Assembly: GCF_002368115.1 (NCBI RefSeq)
Contig: NZ_AP018316.1
Location: forward strand, 769,673-790,460
Source of the DNA: Dolichospermum compactum NIES-806
GTDB lineage: Bacteria > Cyanobacteriota > Cyanobacteriia > Cyanobacteriales > Nostocaceae
Length of the DNA stretch: 20,788 nt
Direction: 5' to 3'
Under the pieces are notes generated by a model that made no database searches, was not told the origin of the DNA, and saw only the letters and a list, made by a program, of their open reading frames with translations. The first letter of the stretch is position 1. The number at the start of each line of letters is the position of its first letter. Shown one piece after another: positions 1-7,712 of this stretch. A program made the translations under genes and the position numbers.

Positions 1-52
1 GCAGTCTGACGCACCCTACAACAGATTTTTAGTGTGACACTTGCGTAAGTCC
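1..52 (-). repeat. Dispersed inverted-repeat element, copy 1 (cut by window edge)
   Basis: Read on the minus strand, the element starts with GGACTTACGCA (52 down to 42). After a short variable stretch it carries the 17-mer TTGTAGGGTGCGTCAGA (21-5). The same left terminus and the identical 17-mer occur in the copy at 7494-7607, and the terminus recurs as a perfect inverted repeat at 18739-18827. The element runs off the window. Its first G is also the last base of the TAG stop of the gene at 52-852, so it sits directly against that broken reading frame. It encodes nothing visible and is probably a MITE-like or other mobilised repeat (inference). Confidence 0.75.
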
Positions 53-852
53 TATACAATATTGCTCAAGTTTAAGTAATTAAACACCTCAAAAACGCGA
101 TCTGCGCTTGTCAAACCACTAGCATCAATTGTGGCAGGTTGAGTTCCCGTTGATTGAATTGTGACTTTACCGAGAACATCTAAATCTCCTCCTGTGGTAT
201 CAGCGAGAGAAAAAGCTGTGAGTTTATAGATTGTTCCTCCCGTTAAATTGATAATGTAATTATTGGTTGTATTAGCATTGGCTATTAAAATCGCATCCCG
301 CAAAGATAACCCACCCGTAGCACTACCATCATTTTGATCTGCGGTTGTTGTCACTGTTAAAACAATTGGTGTATTTTGCTCTACAGCAACTTGTTCACCT
401 CCTACAGTAATATTTGCCGAATCATTTTCTGTGTTAATTCTGTCTAATTCCTGAGTTGTTAAATTCTGTCCACGCACCAAGGCTGAGAATTTTTCTCCTT
501 CATCTCCGGGGGTGTCTATTTGATTAATTTGAGCATCAATAAAATGCCCAATTTCTTCTAATAAAACCGCACTAATGGCTTCTGGTGTGGCATTTGCTAA
601 AAAGCTATCTGATAGATAAATCTTATTGGTGCTGCCAGCATAAGCACCGTTAGCATTGCCCAAATTGCTATTATCAAGAATCTCAATTTGTGGAAGTTGA
701 CTAAAATCACCAGATAGCCATTGTAAACGCAGAATTTCGGCTGCGCTACGGTTGTATTGTGTACCAAATGTAGTATCGAATAGATTCCAGAAGTTGTCTG
801 AACCTGCAAAGGTGCTGAGTTGGTTGTAAGTCAGGGTGAGGACAGTATTCAT
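52..852 (-). pseudogene. N-terminal fragment of a large cyanobacterial repeat/surface protein, truncated by a repeat insertion
   Basis: This 266-aa frame starts at ATG 852. Residues 1-160 resemble the N-terminal domain of large cyanobacterial calcium-binding or adhesin-like proteins. They include a LLEEIGHFIDA stretch, an HExxH-like site whose first His is Glu. Residues 163-192 contain TTTADQNDGSATGGLSLRDA, the CSLREA-type segment that normally leads into parallel beta-helix repeats. The frame then reads VFEVFNYLNLSNIV and stops. In proteins of this kind that segment usually continues into a long beta-helix (family knowledge), so hundreds of residues are missing. The stop lies exactly at the edge of a dispersed repeat (1-52), so I infer disruption by insertion. 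No classical signal peptide is seen, as is usual for this group. The rest of the gene may lie beyond the window. Confidence 0.7.
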
Positions 853-1191
853 GGTTTTGATTAATTATTGGTGTTAAAATAATGTCTGGAGAGAATAGTA
901 TATGTCACGTATGTAACAGTATATCAAAGCTTATGTAAATGCAACTGTGACACAAATACTTACAAGTGTCAACTCTAGATTTCGGATATGTACTCAAAAT
1001 GGTTAAAAAGCTTTTAGAATCCAGAATCCAGGGAATAAATTCCCTGTCTGATAGCTAAAGTCGGTTTAAACCGACTATTTTTCCTTTATTTTTTCTATAG
1101 CACTGGACAGAGTAGTTAATTAGAGTGCGTTTTAACGCAATTTAGCTATGAGACCGGAAATTTATTTCCGGGTGGGTATGGAAGCTTGATT
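853..1191. other. Intergenic region with palindromic repeats
   Basis: This 339-base gap separates two genes that are both read on minus. The part from 853 to about 1020 is AT-rich and probably holds the promoter of the truncated gene, but I cannot point to a convincing -35/-10 pair. The part from 1029 to 1171 holds four hairpins arranged as two inverted copies of one double-palindrome repeat, listed separately. No coding frame is supported. Confidence 0.6.
1029..1171. repeat. Inverted pair of double-palindrome repeats
   Basis: The left copy has a 7-bp hairpin with TAAA loop (1029-1046), the linker TCTGATAGCTAA (1047-1058), then an 18-bp perfect palindrome centred on GGTTTAAACC (1059-1076). 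The right copy, read on minus, has a 7-bp hairpin with TAAA loop (1171-1154), the linker TCTCATAGCTAAAT (1153-1140), then a 6-bp hairpin TGCGTT/AACGCA (1139-1126). The linkers are nearly identical. The stems differ in sequence between copies yet remain paired within each copy. The outer hairpin ends 20 bases past the yifB stop and may help end that transcript, although no T-run follows it on minus. Confidence 0.75.
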
Positions 1192-2721
1192 TTACTGCAT
1201 TCTATCAATTGTTCGATATTGAATTGCTTCAGCTACGTGCTGGGGTTTGAGGTTGTCATCTCCTGCTAAATCTGCAATGGTTCGTGCTACTTTGAGAATG
1301 CGATCGCTCGCTCTTGCGGATAAGCCTAATTTCCTAATTGCAGCTTCTAATAAAGTCCGACTAGCATCATCTAATTTACACCATTTTTGTAAATGACGAC
1401 TTTGCATTTGAGCATTACATTGTAAATCTTCTTTTTGAAACCGAATTACAGCTTTTTCTCTAGCTTTTTCTACTCGTTGCGCTACAGATTTCGACGCTTC
1501 TCCCGTTGGTTGTTGGGTAATTTCTTCGGGTTTCAAACGATTTACAGCTACTTGCAAATCAATTCTATCCATTAATGGTCCAGATAATTTTGCCCAATAT
1601 TGTTCCCGTTGTCGAGGTGAACAAGTACATCCTTGAATTGTATCGCCATAATAACCGCAAGGACAGGGATTTGTACTGGCTACTAATGTAAATTGTGCGG
1701 GAAAAGTGACAGATTGTTTAGTTCGAGAAATGGTCACAAACCCATCTTCCAAAGGTTGACGCAGGAACTCTAAAACATCTCTTTTAAATTCCGTTAATTC
1801 ATCTAAAAAAAGTACACCTCTGTGGGATAATGAAATTTCGCCAGGACGGGGAAAAGTGCCACCACCAACCAAAGATGGACCAGATGCGGAATGGTGGGGA
1901 CTCCGAAAAGGTCTTTCTCTAACTAAAGAACCCCGATTTTTCAACAATCCAGCCACAGAATGAATGCGTGTTACTTCCAAAGATTCAGGAAAACTTAAAG
2001 GTGGTAAAATCCCCGATAACCGCCTTGCTAACATCGTTTTTCCGCTTCCGGGTGGTCCAACAAAAATTAAATTGTGTCCCCCCGCAGCCGCAATTTCTAA
2101 CGCCCTGCGTGCGTGTGCTTGTCCTTTGACATCCTGTAGATCTGCTAAATTCAAAGATGTTGACTGGGAAGTTTCAATTGTTTGATTTAACTGGACAGGT
2201 TGGTATTTTTTAGGATTATTTAATAAGTCCACTACATCAGCAACATCTTTGCACCCATAAACCGCTAAACCTTCAACAACAGCAGCTTCTTGGGCATTAT
2301 CAACGGGAACAACTAAACCCGTAATTCCCATTTTTTTCGCAGTTGCAGCAATCGGTAAAACACCAGCAACCGGACGCAAACTACCATCTAGAGAAACTTC
2401 ACCTAAAAATAAAAAATCTCCCAATAAATCGGCGTTAACTTGTTCAGAAGCTGCTAAAATTCCCACACTAATCGGTAAATCAAACGCGGGTCCTTCCTTT
2501 CGTAAATCTGCGGGAGTTAGGTTAATGACAATTTTCCGCATAGGAAACGCAAAACCCGCATTTTTCAAAGTAGCTTTTACCCGTTCTTTAGATTCTTGAA
2601 TTGCGGAATCTGGTAAGCCTAAAATGACAATTCCCGGTAAACCACCGGAAACATCAACTTCCACACCCACTTTTACAGCGTCAATCCCGATGATAGATGC
2701 ACTCCACACTCTAGCCAGCAT
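1192..2721 (-). CDS. yifB: YifB/ComM-type Mg-chelatase-like AAA+ ATPase
   Basis: This is a full-length 509-aa member of the YifB/ComM family. The N-terminal Lon-protease-like (ChlI-type) fold covers about residues 1-170. The AAA+ core follows, with Walker A GPPGSGKT (222-229), Walker B GVLFLDE (302-308) and STNPCPCGYYGD, where cysteines form a C-x-C / C-x-C pattern conserved in the family. A C-terminal Mg-chelatase subunit-type helical domain closes it (LGLSARASDRILKVARTIADL). In naturally transformable bacteria ComM is a hexameric helicase that extends heteroduplex during integration of incoming DNA (family knowledge). Whether this host is competent is unknown. ATG 2721 is preceded by an AT-rich dyad at 2740-2756. 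The gene stands alone and diverges from the HIT gene. Confidence 0.95.
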   Translation of the reverse strand: MLARVWSASIIGIDAVKVGVEVDVSGGLPGIVILGLPDSAIQESKERVKATLKNAGFAFPMRKIVINLTPADLRKEGPAFDLPISVGILAASEQVNADLLGDFLFLGEVSLDGSLRPVAGVLPIAATAKKMGITGLVVPVDNAQEAAVVEGLAVYGCKDVADVVDLLNNPKKYQPVQLNQTIETSQSTSLNLADLQDVKGQAHARRALEIAAAGGHNLIFVGPPGSGKTMLARRLSGILPPLSFPESLEVTRIHSVAGLLKNRGSLVRERPFRSPHHSASGPSLVGGGTFPRPGEISLSHRGVLFLDELTEFKRDVLEFLRQPLEDGFVTISRTKQSVTFPAQFTLVASTNPCPCGYYGDTIQGCTCSPRQREQYWAKLSGPLMDRIDLQVAVNRLKPEEITQQPTGEASKSVAQRVEKAREKAVIRFQKEDLQCNAQMQSRHLQKWCKLDDASRTLLEAAIRKLGLSARASDRILKVARTIADLAGDDNLKPQHVAEAIQYRTIDRMQ

Positions 2722-2739
2722 TTTTTATATATAAATAAA

Positions 2740-2756
2740 CTTTGATAATATCAAAG
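2740..2756. promoter_or_regulatory. Perfect dyad upstream of yifB
   Basis: CTTTGATA and TATCAAAG form an 8-bp perfect inverted repeat around one central A, about 19 bases before the yifB start codon. The size and symmetry fit an operator half-site pair, or a leader hairpin if transcription starts upstream. No regulator is known from the sequence; the role is inference. Confidence 0.4.
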
Positions 2757-2763
2757 CAGATTT

Positions 2764-2809
2764 TTGGGTGCATTAACAATGAGTGAAATCACCCAACAGG
2801 ATTGTTAAT
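2764..2809. repeat. Two interleaved inverted repeats (pseudoknot topology)
   Basis: TTGGGTG (2764-2770) pairs with CACCCAA (2790-2796). ATTAACAAT (2772-2780) pairs with ATTGTTAAT (2801-2809). Both stems are perfect. They interleave, so as RNA they would form an H-type pseudoknot or two mutually exclusive hairpins. The structure lies in the divergent gap between yifB and the HIT gene, and on minus it would be part of the yifB leader. Confidence 0.5.
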
Positions 2810-2953
2810 ATAATAATAGCAGCTGCGTTTGGTACTAACATCCGGAGGTTTGGCCATAAAACTATAGATGCACTGACTACACACCATCTTAACTTTTTAT
2901 CGTCTATTCCAGCGATCGCTTAAAATCTTTAACAGATGAGTAAGTAAAACTGC

Positions 2954-3304
2954 ATGAGTCCGAACACAGAAACCATTTTCAGCAAAATCATTCGTAAAGA
3001 AATTCCCGCGAATATTGTTTATGAAGACGATTTAGCCCTAGCCTTTACAGATGTTAACCCCCAAGCGCCAGTTCATATCCTCGTTATTCCCAAAAAACCC
3101 ATAGTTAGTCTAGCTACCGCAGAACCAGAAGACACAGCACTTTTAGGACACCTGTTATTAACAGTCCAGAAAGTTGCAGCAGCAGCGGGACTAGAAAACG
3201 GTTATCGAGTAGTTATGAATACTGGCGCTGATGGTGGTCAAACAGTATATTATTTGCATATACACATCCTTGGTCGTCGCCCTATGTCCTGGCCTCCAGG
3301 TTAA
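2954..3304 (+). CDS. HIT-family (HINT-like) nucleotide-binding protein with altered triad
   Basis: This 116-aa protein has the usual length and plan of bacterial HINT proteins: IFSKIIRKEIPANIVYEDD at the start, DVNPQAPVHILVIPKKP in the middle (His41), and a C-terminal LHIHILGRRPMSWPPG. HINT proteins are dimeric purine-nucleoside phosphoramidate hydrolases. The His triad is incomplete: residues 99-104 read YYLHIH, so the first His of H-x-H-x-H is Tyr100 while His102 (the position of the usual nucleophile) and His104 remain. The codon at 3251 is TAT where CAT would restore it, one base away. The start ATG 2954 lacks a strong ribosome site. The gene is not tightly linked to its neighbours. Confidence 0.9.
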   Translation: MSPNTETIFSKIIRKEIPANIVYEDDLALAFTDVNPQAPVHILVIPKKPIVSLATAEPEDTALLGHLLLTVQKVAAAAGLENGYRVVMNTGADGGQTVYYLHIHILGRRPMSWPPG

Positions 3305-3782
3305 TTATAGCGTTTCCCAGGTATGCACAGAAAGCTTATTTCTGTGCTATTTTTACGGATTTAACAGACAAATAATCTTGGCTTTGTTACCCACTAACTC
3401 AAGTTGCTATCTGAAAACGGTTCATAGTTTAACCAAATATGAAACCCCTCTCCAAACCTCTCCCCGCAACGGGGATAGGCTTTGAACTTGTTATAAAAAA
3501 GTTTGTATGATAAAAAAGTCGGCGTTCCTGAATTGAGGTATGAAATTCCCAAATTGAATCTTTAAAACTCAAACCTCAGTGCGTCTTTGCGCCTTTGCGT
3601 GAGACTAAAATTCATACCTTTAATCAGCAACGCCAAAAAGTCCAGCTTCTAGCCGTTTTGAGTATAGTTATCTAGTTGAGGCTGGTAATAGGCGATAAAA
3701 TTCCAGTTCTCATCCTGTACATCCTTAAATCCTGGACATCCTGATTCTGACAATTTCTCTAACTAGCAACTTACGTTACTAT
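3305..3782. other. 478-base intergenic region with dispersed repeats
   Basis: Two recognisable dispersed repeats lie here. From 3443 to 3485 is an 'AAACCCCTCTCC...' element with an imperfect hairpin whose core is CCCCG-CAA-CGGGG (3462-3474). From 3581 to 3605 is a copy of the GCGTCTTTGCGCC-type repeat ending TTTGCGTGAGAC, shared with 4936-4970 and, inverted, 7289-7303. A frame through 3231-3485 overlaps the HIT gene and reads through these repeats, so I do not call it a gene. The promoter of the reductase should be near the right end but is not distinct. Confidence 0.6.
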
Positions 3783-4913
3783 ATGCAATATCGTCGTTTT
3801 GGTAAAACTAATTTATATCTTTCTGTTTTTTCTTTGGGAACAATGCGCTGTTTAATTGATAGCGAAAATGTCCAACAACTTCTGGAAAAAGCTTTATCTT
3901 TAGGACTTAATCATTTAGAAACTGCTAGAGGTTACGGTGACAGTGAAGCATATTTAGGTAAAGCGATAAAAGCTGGTTTACCAGTACCTCGTAGTCAAAT
4001 TCACATTACTACCAAAATTCCCCCGACACCTGATGCTGATTGTATGCGTCGGTATATTGATGAATCTTTAAATCGCTTGAATTTAGATTATCTGGATTGT
4101 TTAGGAATTCATGGATTAAATACTTGGCAACACTTAGAATGGATACAAGCTAAAAATGGCTGTATGCAAGCTGTTGAGGAAGCTGTAAATGATGGAAAAG
4201 TGGGACATATTGGGTTTTCTACTCACGGTTCATTAGATGTAATTTTAGCAGCTATAAATACAAATCTTTTTGAATTTGTTAATCTCCATTATTACTATTT
4301 TTTTCAACATAATGCCCCCGCAATTCAGTTAGCAACCGACAAAAATATGGGCGTTTTTATTATTTCTCCTGCGGATAAAGGCGGAAAATTATATACTCCA
4401 CCCCAAACTTTAAAGGAACTTTGTTACCCATTTAAACCATTAGATTTAAATTATCGGTTTTTGCTGAGTGACAGCAGTATTCATACTTTGAGTATAGGAC
4501 CTGCAAACCAACAAGAATTAGTAATATCTCCAGAACTTTTTAATCATGAAAATGAATTAACAGAAGCCGAAATTGATATCTTTGAAAAATTAGAAAATCA
4601 GCAAAATAATGTTTTATTAACTGATAAATGTAGTCAATGTTATGCCTGTTTACCTTGCCCGGAAAATATTCATATTCCCGAAGTTTTAAGATTACGAAAT
4701 TTAGCTTTAGCCTACGATATGACAGATTATGGAAAATATCGTTATGGAATGTTTGAAAATGCCGGACATTGGTTTCCCGGAATGAAAGCCAATCGTTGTA
4801 CAGAATGTGGTGATTGTTTGCCCAAATGTCCAGAAAATTTAGATATTCCCACCTTACTAAAAGATACCCATGAAAGATTACAGGGGAAAGCAGGAAGAAG
4901 ATTATGGGGGTAA
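3783..4913 (+). CDS. Aldo/keto reductase fused to a C-terminal ferredoxin-like 2x[4Fe-4S] domain
   Basis: Residues 1-275 are an aldo/keto reductase TIM barrel. The start MQYRRFGKTNLYLSVFSLGT, the ETARGYGDSE segment with Tyr51, the ITTKIP segment with Lys78, and CLGIHGL with His110 match the catalytic tetrad. The acidic residue is Glu46 rather than the commoner Asp. Residues 283-292 hold CSQCYACLPC and residues 339-349 hold CTECGDCLPKC, two cysteine clusters followed by PEN-x-x-IP. These should bind two iron-sulfur clusters (inference from spacing). The first cluster has one residue fewer before its last Cys. Such fusions belong to the predicted ferredoxin-type oxidoreductases of the AKR family; substrate and electron partner are unknown. 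The start ATG 3783 is supported by the standard N-terminus of the barrel. Confidence 0.9.
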   Translation: MQYRRFGKTNLYLSVFSLGTMRCLIDSENVQQLLEKALSLGLNHLETARGYGDSEAYLGKAIKAGLPVPRSQIHITTKIPPTPDADCMRRYIDESLNRLNLDYLDCLGIHGLNTWQHLEWIQAKNGCMQAVEEAVNDGKVGHIGFSTHGSLDVILAAINTNLFEFVNLHYYYFFQHNAPAIQLATDKNMGVFIISPADKGGKLYTPPQTLKELCYPFKPLDLNYRFLLSDSSIHTLSIGPANQQELVISPELFNHENELTEAEIDIFEKLENQQNNVLLTDKCSQCYACLPCPENIHIPEVLRLRNLALAYDMTDYGKYRYGMFENAGHWFPGMKANRCTECGDCLPKCPENLDIPTLLKDTHERLQGKAGRRLWG

Positions 4914-4935
4914 ATTGAAAATTTAACCTTCATTC

Positions 4936-4970
4936 TTTGCGCCTTTGCGCCTTTGCGCCTTTGCGTGAGA
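4936..4970. repeat. Octamer tandem repeat (TTTGCGCC)
   Basis: Three exact copies of TTTGCGCC (4936-4959) are followed by the variant TTTGCGTG and AGA. The same end sequence occurs at 3581-3605 with fewer units. It fills the gap between the convergent reductase and antiporter genes. It is a short tandemly repeated repetitive sequence of the type common in heterocystous cyanobacteria (established knowledge). Confidence 0.8.
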
Positions 4971-4992
4971 CATATTCATATTTGCCAAAAAT

Positions 4993-6879
4993 CTAAACTT
5001 GTTTAACTCTTACTTCCTCAACCTCTGCCAAAGTTTCCATAGTTAACGGTGTAGATTGACTAGCGCCAGAGAGAAGTTTTAACAAATTAGGACGGGCATC
5101 ATATAATAGATAGATAATGCGATCGCCTATTTCCCATTGTTGACTTGCAGACATCACCTGTAACCTTTCTTCTCGCTCTAACAATAGCGGTACTAAAATC
5201 CCCTCTCGAATTTTTTCTTGTATATGTTCTTGTTGAGAGTCAAATTCTGCCGCATTTAATGTAGTTGTTCCTAATTTCACCTGTCCATTCATCAAATATT
5301 CATTCCAAGTTTTTACCGGTAAATCAGAGACAAAGGCTTGATCTACCTTACTATTAACCAAAGGAGAACCTTGGGGATGATGGGGAAATATAGCTAAAAC
5401 CCGGGGAGGATTAAATTCCTCAGCAGCCCGTTGAGCTAAGACAAAATTCACCTCACCATTGCTGGTAATGGCTAAAAAAGTTCCCATCGAGCCTATGCCA
5501 GCTTCTTCCAGTATTTCCCCATCTAAAGCACTACTAGCAATCACTCGCAGATTTTGGGCTTCAGCTTGGGCTAACCGTTCCGGGTCAGTATCAATCATCA
5601 CCACAGTTTCTCCCCGTTCTTGAAAAAAGCGGGCAATTAATAAACCCAGGGGATTACAGCCGACAATTACCGCCCCAGTAGCATCTTTAGAAGTAATTCT
5701 CAAACATTTAACCAACCAGCCAGCGGTTAAACCTTGGCAAAAAACCGTCATAATAATTGTCAAAAAGACTAAAGCTTTAATCGAATCACCACCATTCACG
5801 CCCCTCTGGGTCAGTAAAATCGCAAATAAAGACGCTACAGAGGCGGAAACTATGCCTCTGGGTGCAACCCAACTCAAAAATAGTTTCTGTCGCCAATTTA
5901 GATCACTATTCCAAGTACACAAAATAATGTTAATGGGACGAACGACAAACATTAACACCAAAACCGTGAATAAACTCCCCCAACCTAAAGCCAAGACACT
6001 GGCAATGGATAAATCAGCCGCTAGGAGGATGAATAATACAGAAACGCTGAGAATTGTCAGTTGATTTTTAAAGCTTCGCAATAACCGCTCTTCGGGAACT
6101 GAAGAGTTGGCAAATACCGCACCTGCTACTACTGTGGTCATAATTCCCGATTCAGAGCGAATTATTTGCGCTAGGGCAAACAACACCCATAAAACTGCCA
6201 GAACAACCAGATTTTTGAGTTCAAAGGAAATGAAATTGGCGCGTTTGAACATCCAACTCATTAAATATCCACCAACGCCACCAATGCCCGCACCCACAGC
6301 GAAACGTAAAATTAGACCAATAATGGCATTAACTGGGTCTGTATCACCATTTAAAATCGTATCCAGGACAACGTAAGCTAGGATAGCTCCCACAGGATCT
6401 ATTAAAACTCCTTCGCCTTCTAATAGCGTTGCTACTTGTCTATCTACGTTAATTTGTTGAATTAAAGGACCAATTACGGTCGGTCCGGTGACAACAACAA
6501 TGGACGCATAAAGCACTGCTATATTCCAGGGAAACTCCCCTAGCCAGTGTGCGGCAAGACTTCCCCCTAGTAGGGTGATCAGAGTTCCCAGGGTGACGAG
6601 TAACTGGAGACTGAGGGAAACTTTGCCCAACTCCTGCCGATCTAATTTGAGTCCGCCTTCAAATAAAATGATTGCTGTTGCTAGGGAAACAATCACTTCT
6701 AATCCTGTTCCCAGTAAATGGGGTTGTAATATTCCCAGTCCGTCTTTACCTAAAAGGATGCCTAATAGGAGTAGTAACACGATACTAGGTAATTTGAAAT
6801 ATGCAGCCATTACCTGGGCGCTAATGCCTGCAAAAACAGTGATCACCATCTGGAGGGTGATTTCAAAAGGTGTTTCCAT
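4993..6879 (-). CDS. CPA1-type Na+(K+)/H+ antiporter with C-terminal RCK/TrkA-N domain
   Basis: The 628-aa protein has about twelve membrane segments in residues 8-390, with the CPA1 signatures FEGGLKLD (73-80), TGPTVIGPL (131-139) and EGEGVLIDPVGAI (154-166). The ion-binding pair that is often Asn-Asp reads Ile160-Asp161, a variant I associate with cyanobacterial relatives. WVAPRGIVSASVASLFA (337-353) is another hallmark. From residue 402 a Rossmann-like segment (AVIVGCNPLGLLIARFF, then MIDTDPERL) matches the TrkA-N/RCK fold that senses nucleotides or ions, followed by a TrkA-C-like tail. It probably exchanges Na+ or K+ for H+ across the plasma or thylakoid membrane; specificity cannot be read from sequence. 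ATG 6879 gives a sensible membrane-embedded N-terminus. The gene stands alone. Confidence 0.92.
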   Translation of the reverse strand: METPFEITLQMVITVFAGISAQVMAAYFKLPSIVLLLLLGILLGKDGLGILQPHLLGTGLEVIVSLATAIILFEGGLKLDRQELGKVSLSLQLLVTLGTLITLLGGSLAAHWLGEFPWNIAVLYASIVVVTGPTVIGPLIQQINVDRQVATLLEGEGVLIDPVGAILAYVVLDTILNGDTDPVNAIIGLILRFAVGAGIGGVGGYLMSWMFKRANFISFELKNLVVLAVLWVLFALAQIIRSESGIMTTVVAGAVFANSSVPEERLLRSFKNQLTILSVSVLFILLAADLSIASVLALGWGSLFTVLVLMFVVRPINIILCTWNSDLNWRQKLFLSWVAPRGIVSASVASLFAILLTQRGVNGGDSIKALVFLTIIMTVFCQGLTAGWLVKCLRITSKDATGAVIVGCNPLGLLIARFFQERGETVVMIDTDPERLAQAEAQNLRVIASSALDGEILEEAGIGSMGTFLAITSNGEVNFVLAQRAAEEFNPPRVLAIFPHHPQGSPLVNSKVDQAFVSDLPVKTWNEYLMNGQVKLGTTTLNAAEFDSQQEHIQEKIREGILVPLLLEREERLQVMSASQQWEIGDRIIYLLYDARPNLLKLLSGASQSTPLTMETLAEVEEVRVKQV

Positions 6880-7047
6880 GTTGTAGATTTTGAGCCATTG
6901 ATTTCAAAATCCTCTCTAAAGAATCATAAACATTAAGTTTACAAAAATTGTAGTCTGATTATTTTTTTTGGCAAAAGGCAAGGGGCAACAGCTAGATATT
7001 CTTCCTACCCCTTGATCCTACGGCTAAAAAAATCTTTCCAAAAACTC

Positions 7048-7076
7048 TTGACATTCCTAAAAAAACCCGTTACATT
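7048..7076 (+). promoter_or_regulatory. Sigma70-type promoter of the tRNA-Glu gene
   Basis: A consensus -35 TTGACA (7048-7053) is followed after 17 bases by TACATT (7071-7076). This places the start of transcription about 7083-7084, some 15 bases before the tRNA 5' end at 7098. Confidence 0.75.
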
Positions 7077-7097
7077 ATTAAAAGTGAAGAGAAACAA

Positions 7098-7170
7098 GCC
7101 CCCATCGTCTAGAGGCCTAGGACACCTCCCTTTCACGGAGGTAACAGGGATTCGAATTCCCTTGGGGGTA
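7098..7170 (+). tRNA. trnE-UUC: tRNA-Glu (anticodon UUC)
   Basis: The 73-base gene folds as a standard cloverleaf. The acceptor arm is GCCCCCA (7098-7104) with TGGGGGT (7163-7169), including a G1-U72 pair, then discriminator A. The anticodon stem is CCTCC/GGAGG around loop CTTTCAC with anticodon TTC. The T-arm carries the GATTCGAAT core. CCA is not encoded. In cyanobacteria this tRNA serves translation and also supplies glutamyl-tRNA for tetrapyrrole (chlorophyll, haem, bilin) synthesis through glutamyl-tRNA reductase (established knowledge). It has its own promoter and terminator. Confidence 0.97.
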
Positions 7171-7174
7171 TTAT

Positions 7175-7217
7175 AAAAGGGATAGAAAAAGAGTAAAATT
7201 TTTTTTCTATCCCTTTT
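7175..7217 (+). terminator. Long terminator hairpin after tRNA-Glu
   Basis: AAAAGGGATAGAAAAA (7175-7190) pairs perfectly with TTTTTCTATCCCTTTT (7202-7217), giving a 16-bp stem and 11-base loop. It begins 5 bases after the tRNA. The U-rich part lies within the 3' arm rather than after it, so it may act in either direction or mark a processing end. Confidence 0.7.
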
Positions 7218-7712
7218 AACATTTCTGTAGTGTTTGTATAGTGATACAAATGCAGGAATAAATGTTTTCAATCTTAATGAATTTATCCTCACGCAAAGGC
7301 GCAATCACGCTTCGTGTTCGTGTAACGTGCCGAAGGCATAGAGTAGGCGCAAAGGTAATGGGTTTTAAGGTAAGAAATTTTATACTGAATATAGCTTTGC
7401 CACGCAGCTTGTCTGTGAAAATTAAGGATTATATTCAAATTCGTTTTGCGATCGCTACTAATGTCACAATTCAATAACTATAGTTAAACTATAGGGCTTA
7501 CGCATTGACCAAGTTTACCAAATATGTGATGTGGATTTTATCTCTTGTAGGGTGCGTCAGACCCAATAATTTGACAAAAAACAAATTTCCTCTATCTGAC
7601 GCACCCTAATTTTATAAGAATAAATTAAGTGATATAGAATAGAAGTCCGTACGGTTTAAAAAAAGTTATTATAAAAAATCAATCATGCAGACATCTAATT
7701 TTGTTTATATTT
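7218..7712. other. 495-base intergenic region, repeat-rich
   Basis: No supported gene lies here. From left to right it holds an inverted copy of the TTTGCGCC repeat (7289-7303), interrupted by about 43 bases before another GGCGCAAA unit (7346-7353). Then come a HIP1 site (7448), an AT-rich near-palindrome of two CTATAG boxes (about 7478-7493), and the second copy of the GGACTTACGCA element (7494-7607). Frames of 61-99 codons on either strand run through the tRNA and these repeats and are not genes. Confidence 0.6.
7494..7607 (+). repeat. Dispersed inverted-repeat element, copy 2
   Basis: It starts GGGCTTACGCA (7494-7504), one base different from copies 1 and 3. It then carries a 13-bp perfect inverted repeat AGGGTGCGTCAGA (7549-7561) / TCTGACGCACCCT (7595-7607) with a 33-base loop. 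The 17-mer TTGTAGGGTGCGTCAGA (7545-7561) is identical in copy 1. No coding content. Confidence 0.75.

Noticed and set aside
3231..3485. 84-codon plus-strand frame after the HIT gene
   Set aside because: Overlaps the HIT gene in another frame and continues into dispersed repeats.
4936..4970. Possible CRISPR-like array
   Set aside because: Direct octamer units with no spacers; no cas gene is present in the window.
7005..7304. 99-codon minus-strand frame
   Set aside because: It runs through the tRNA-Glu gene, its promoter and its terminator on the opposite strand.
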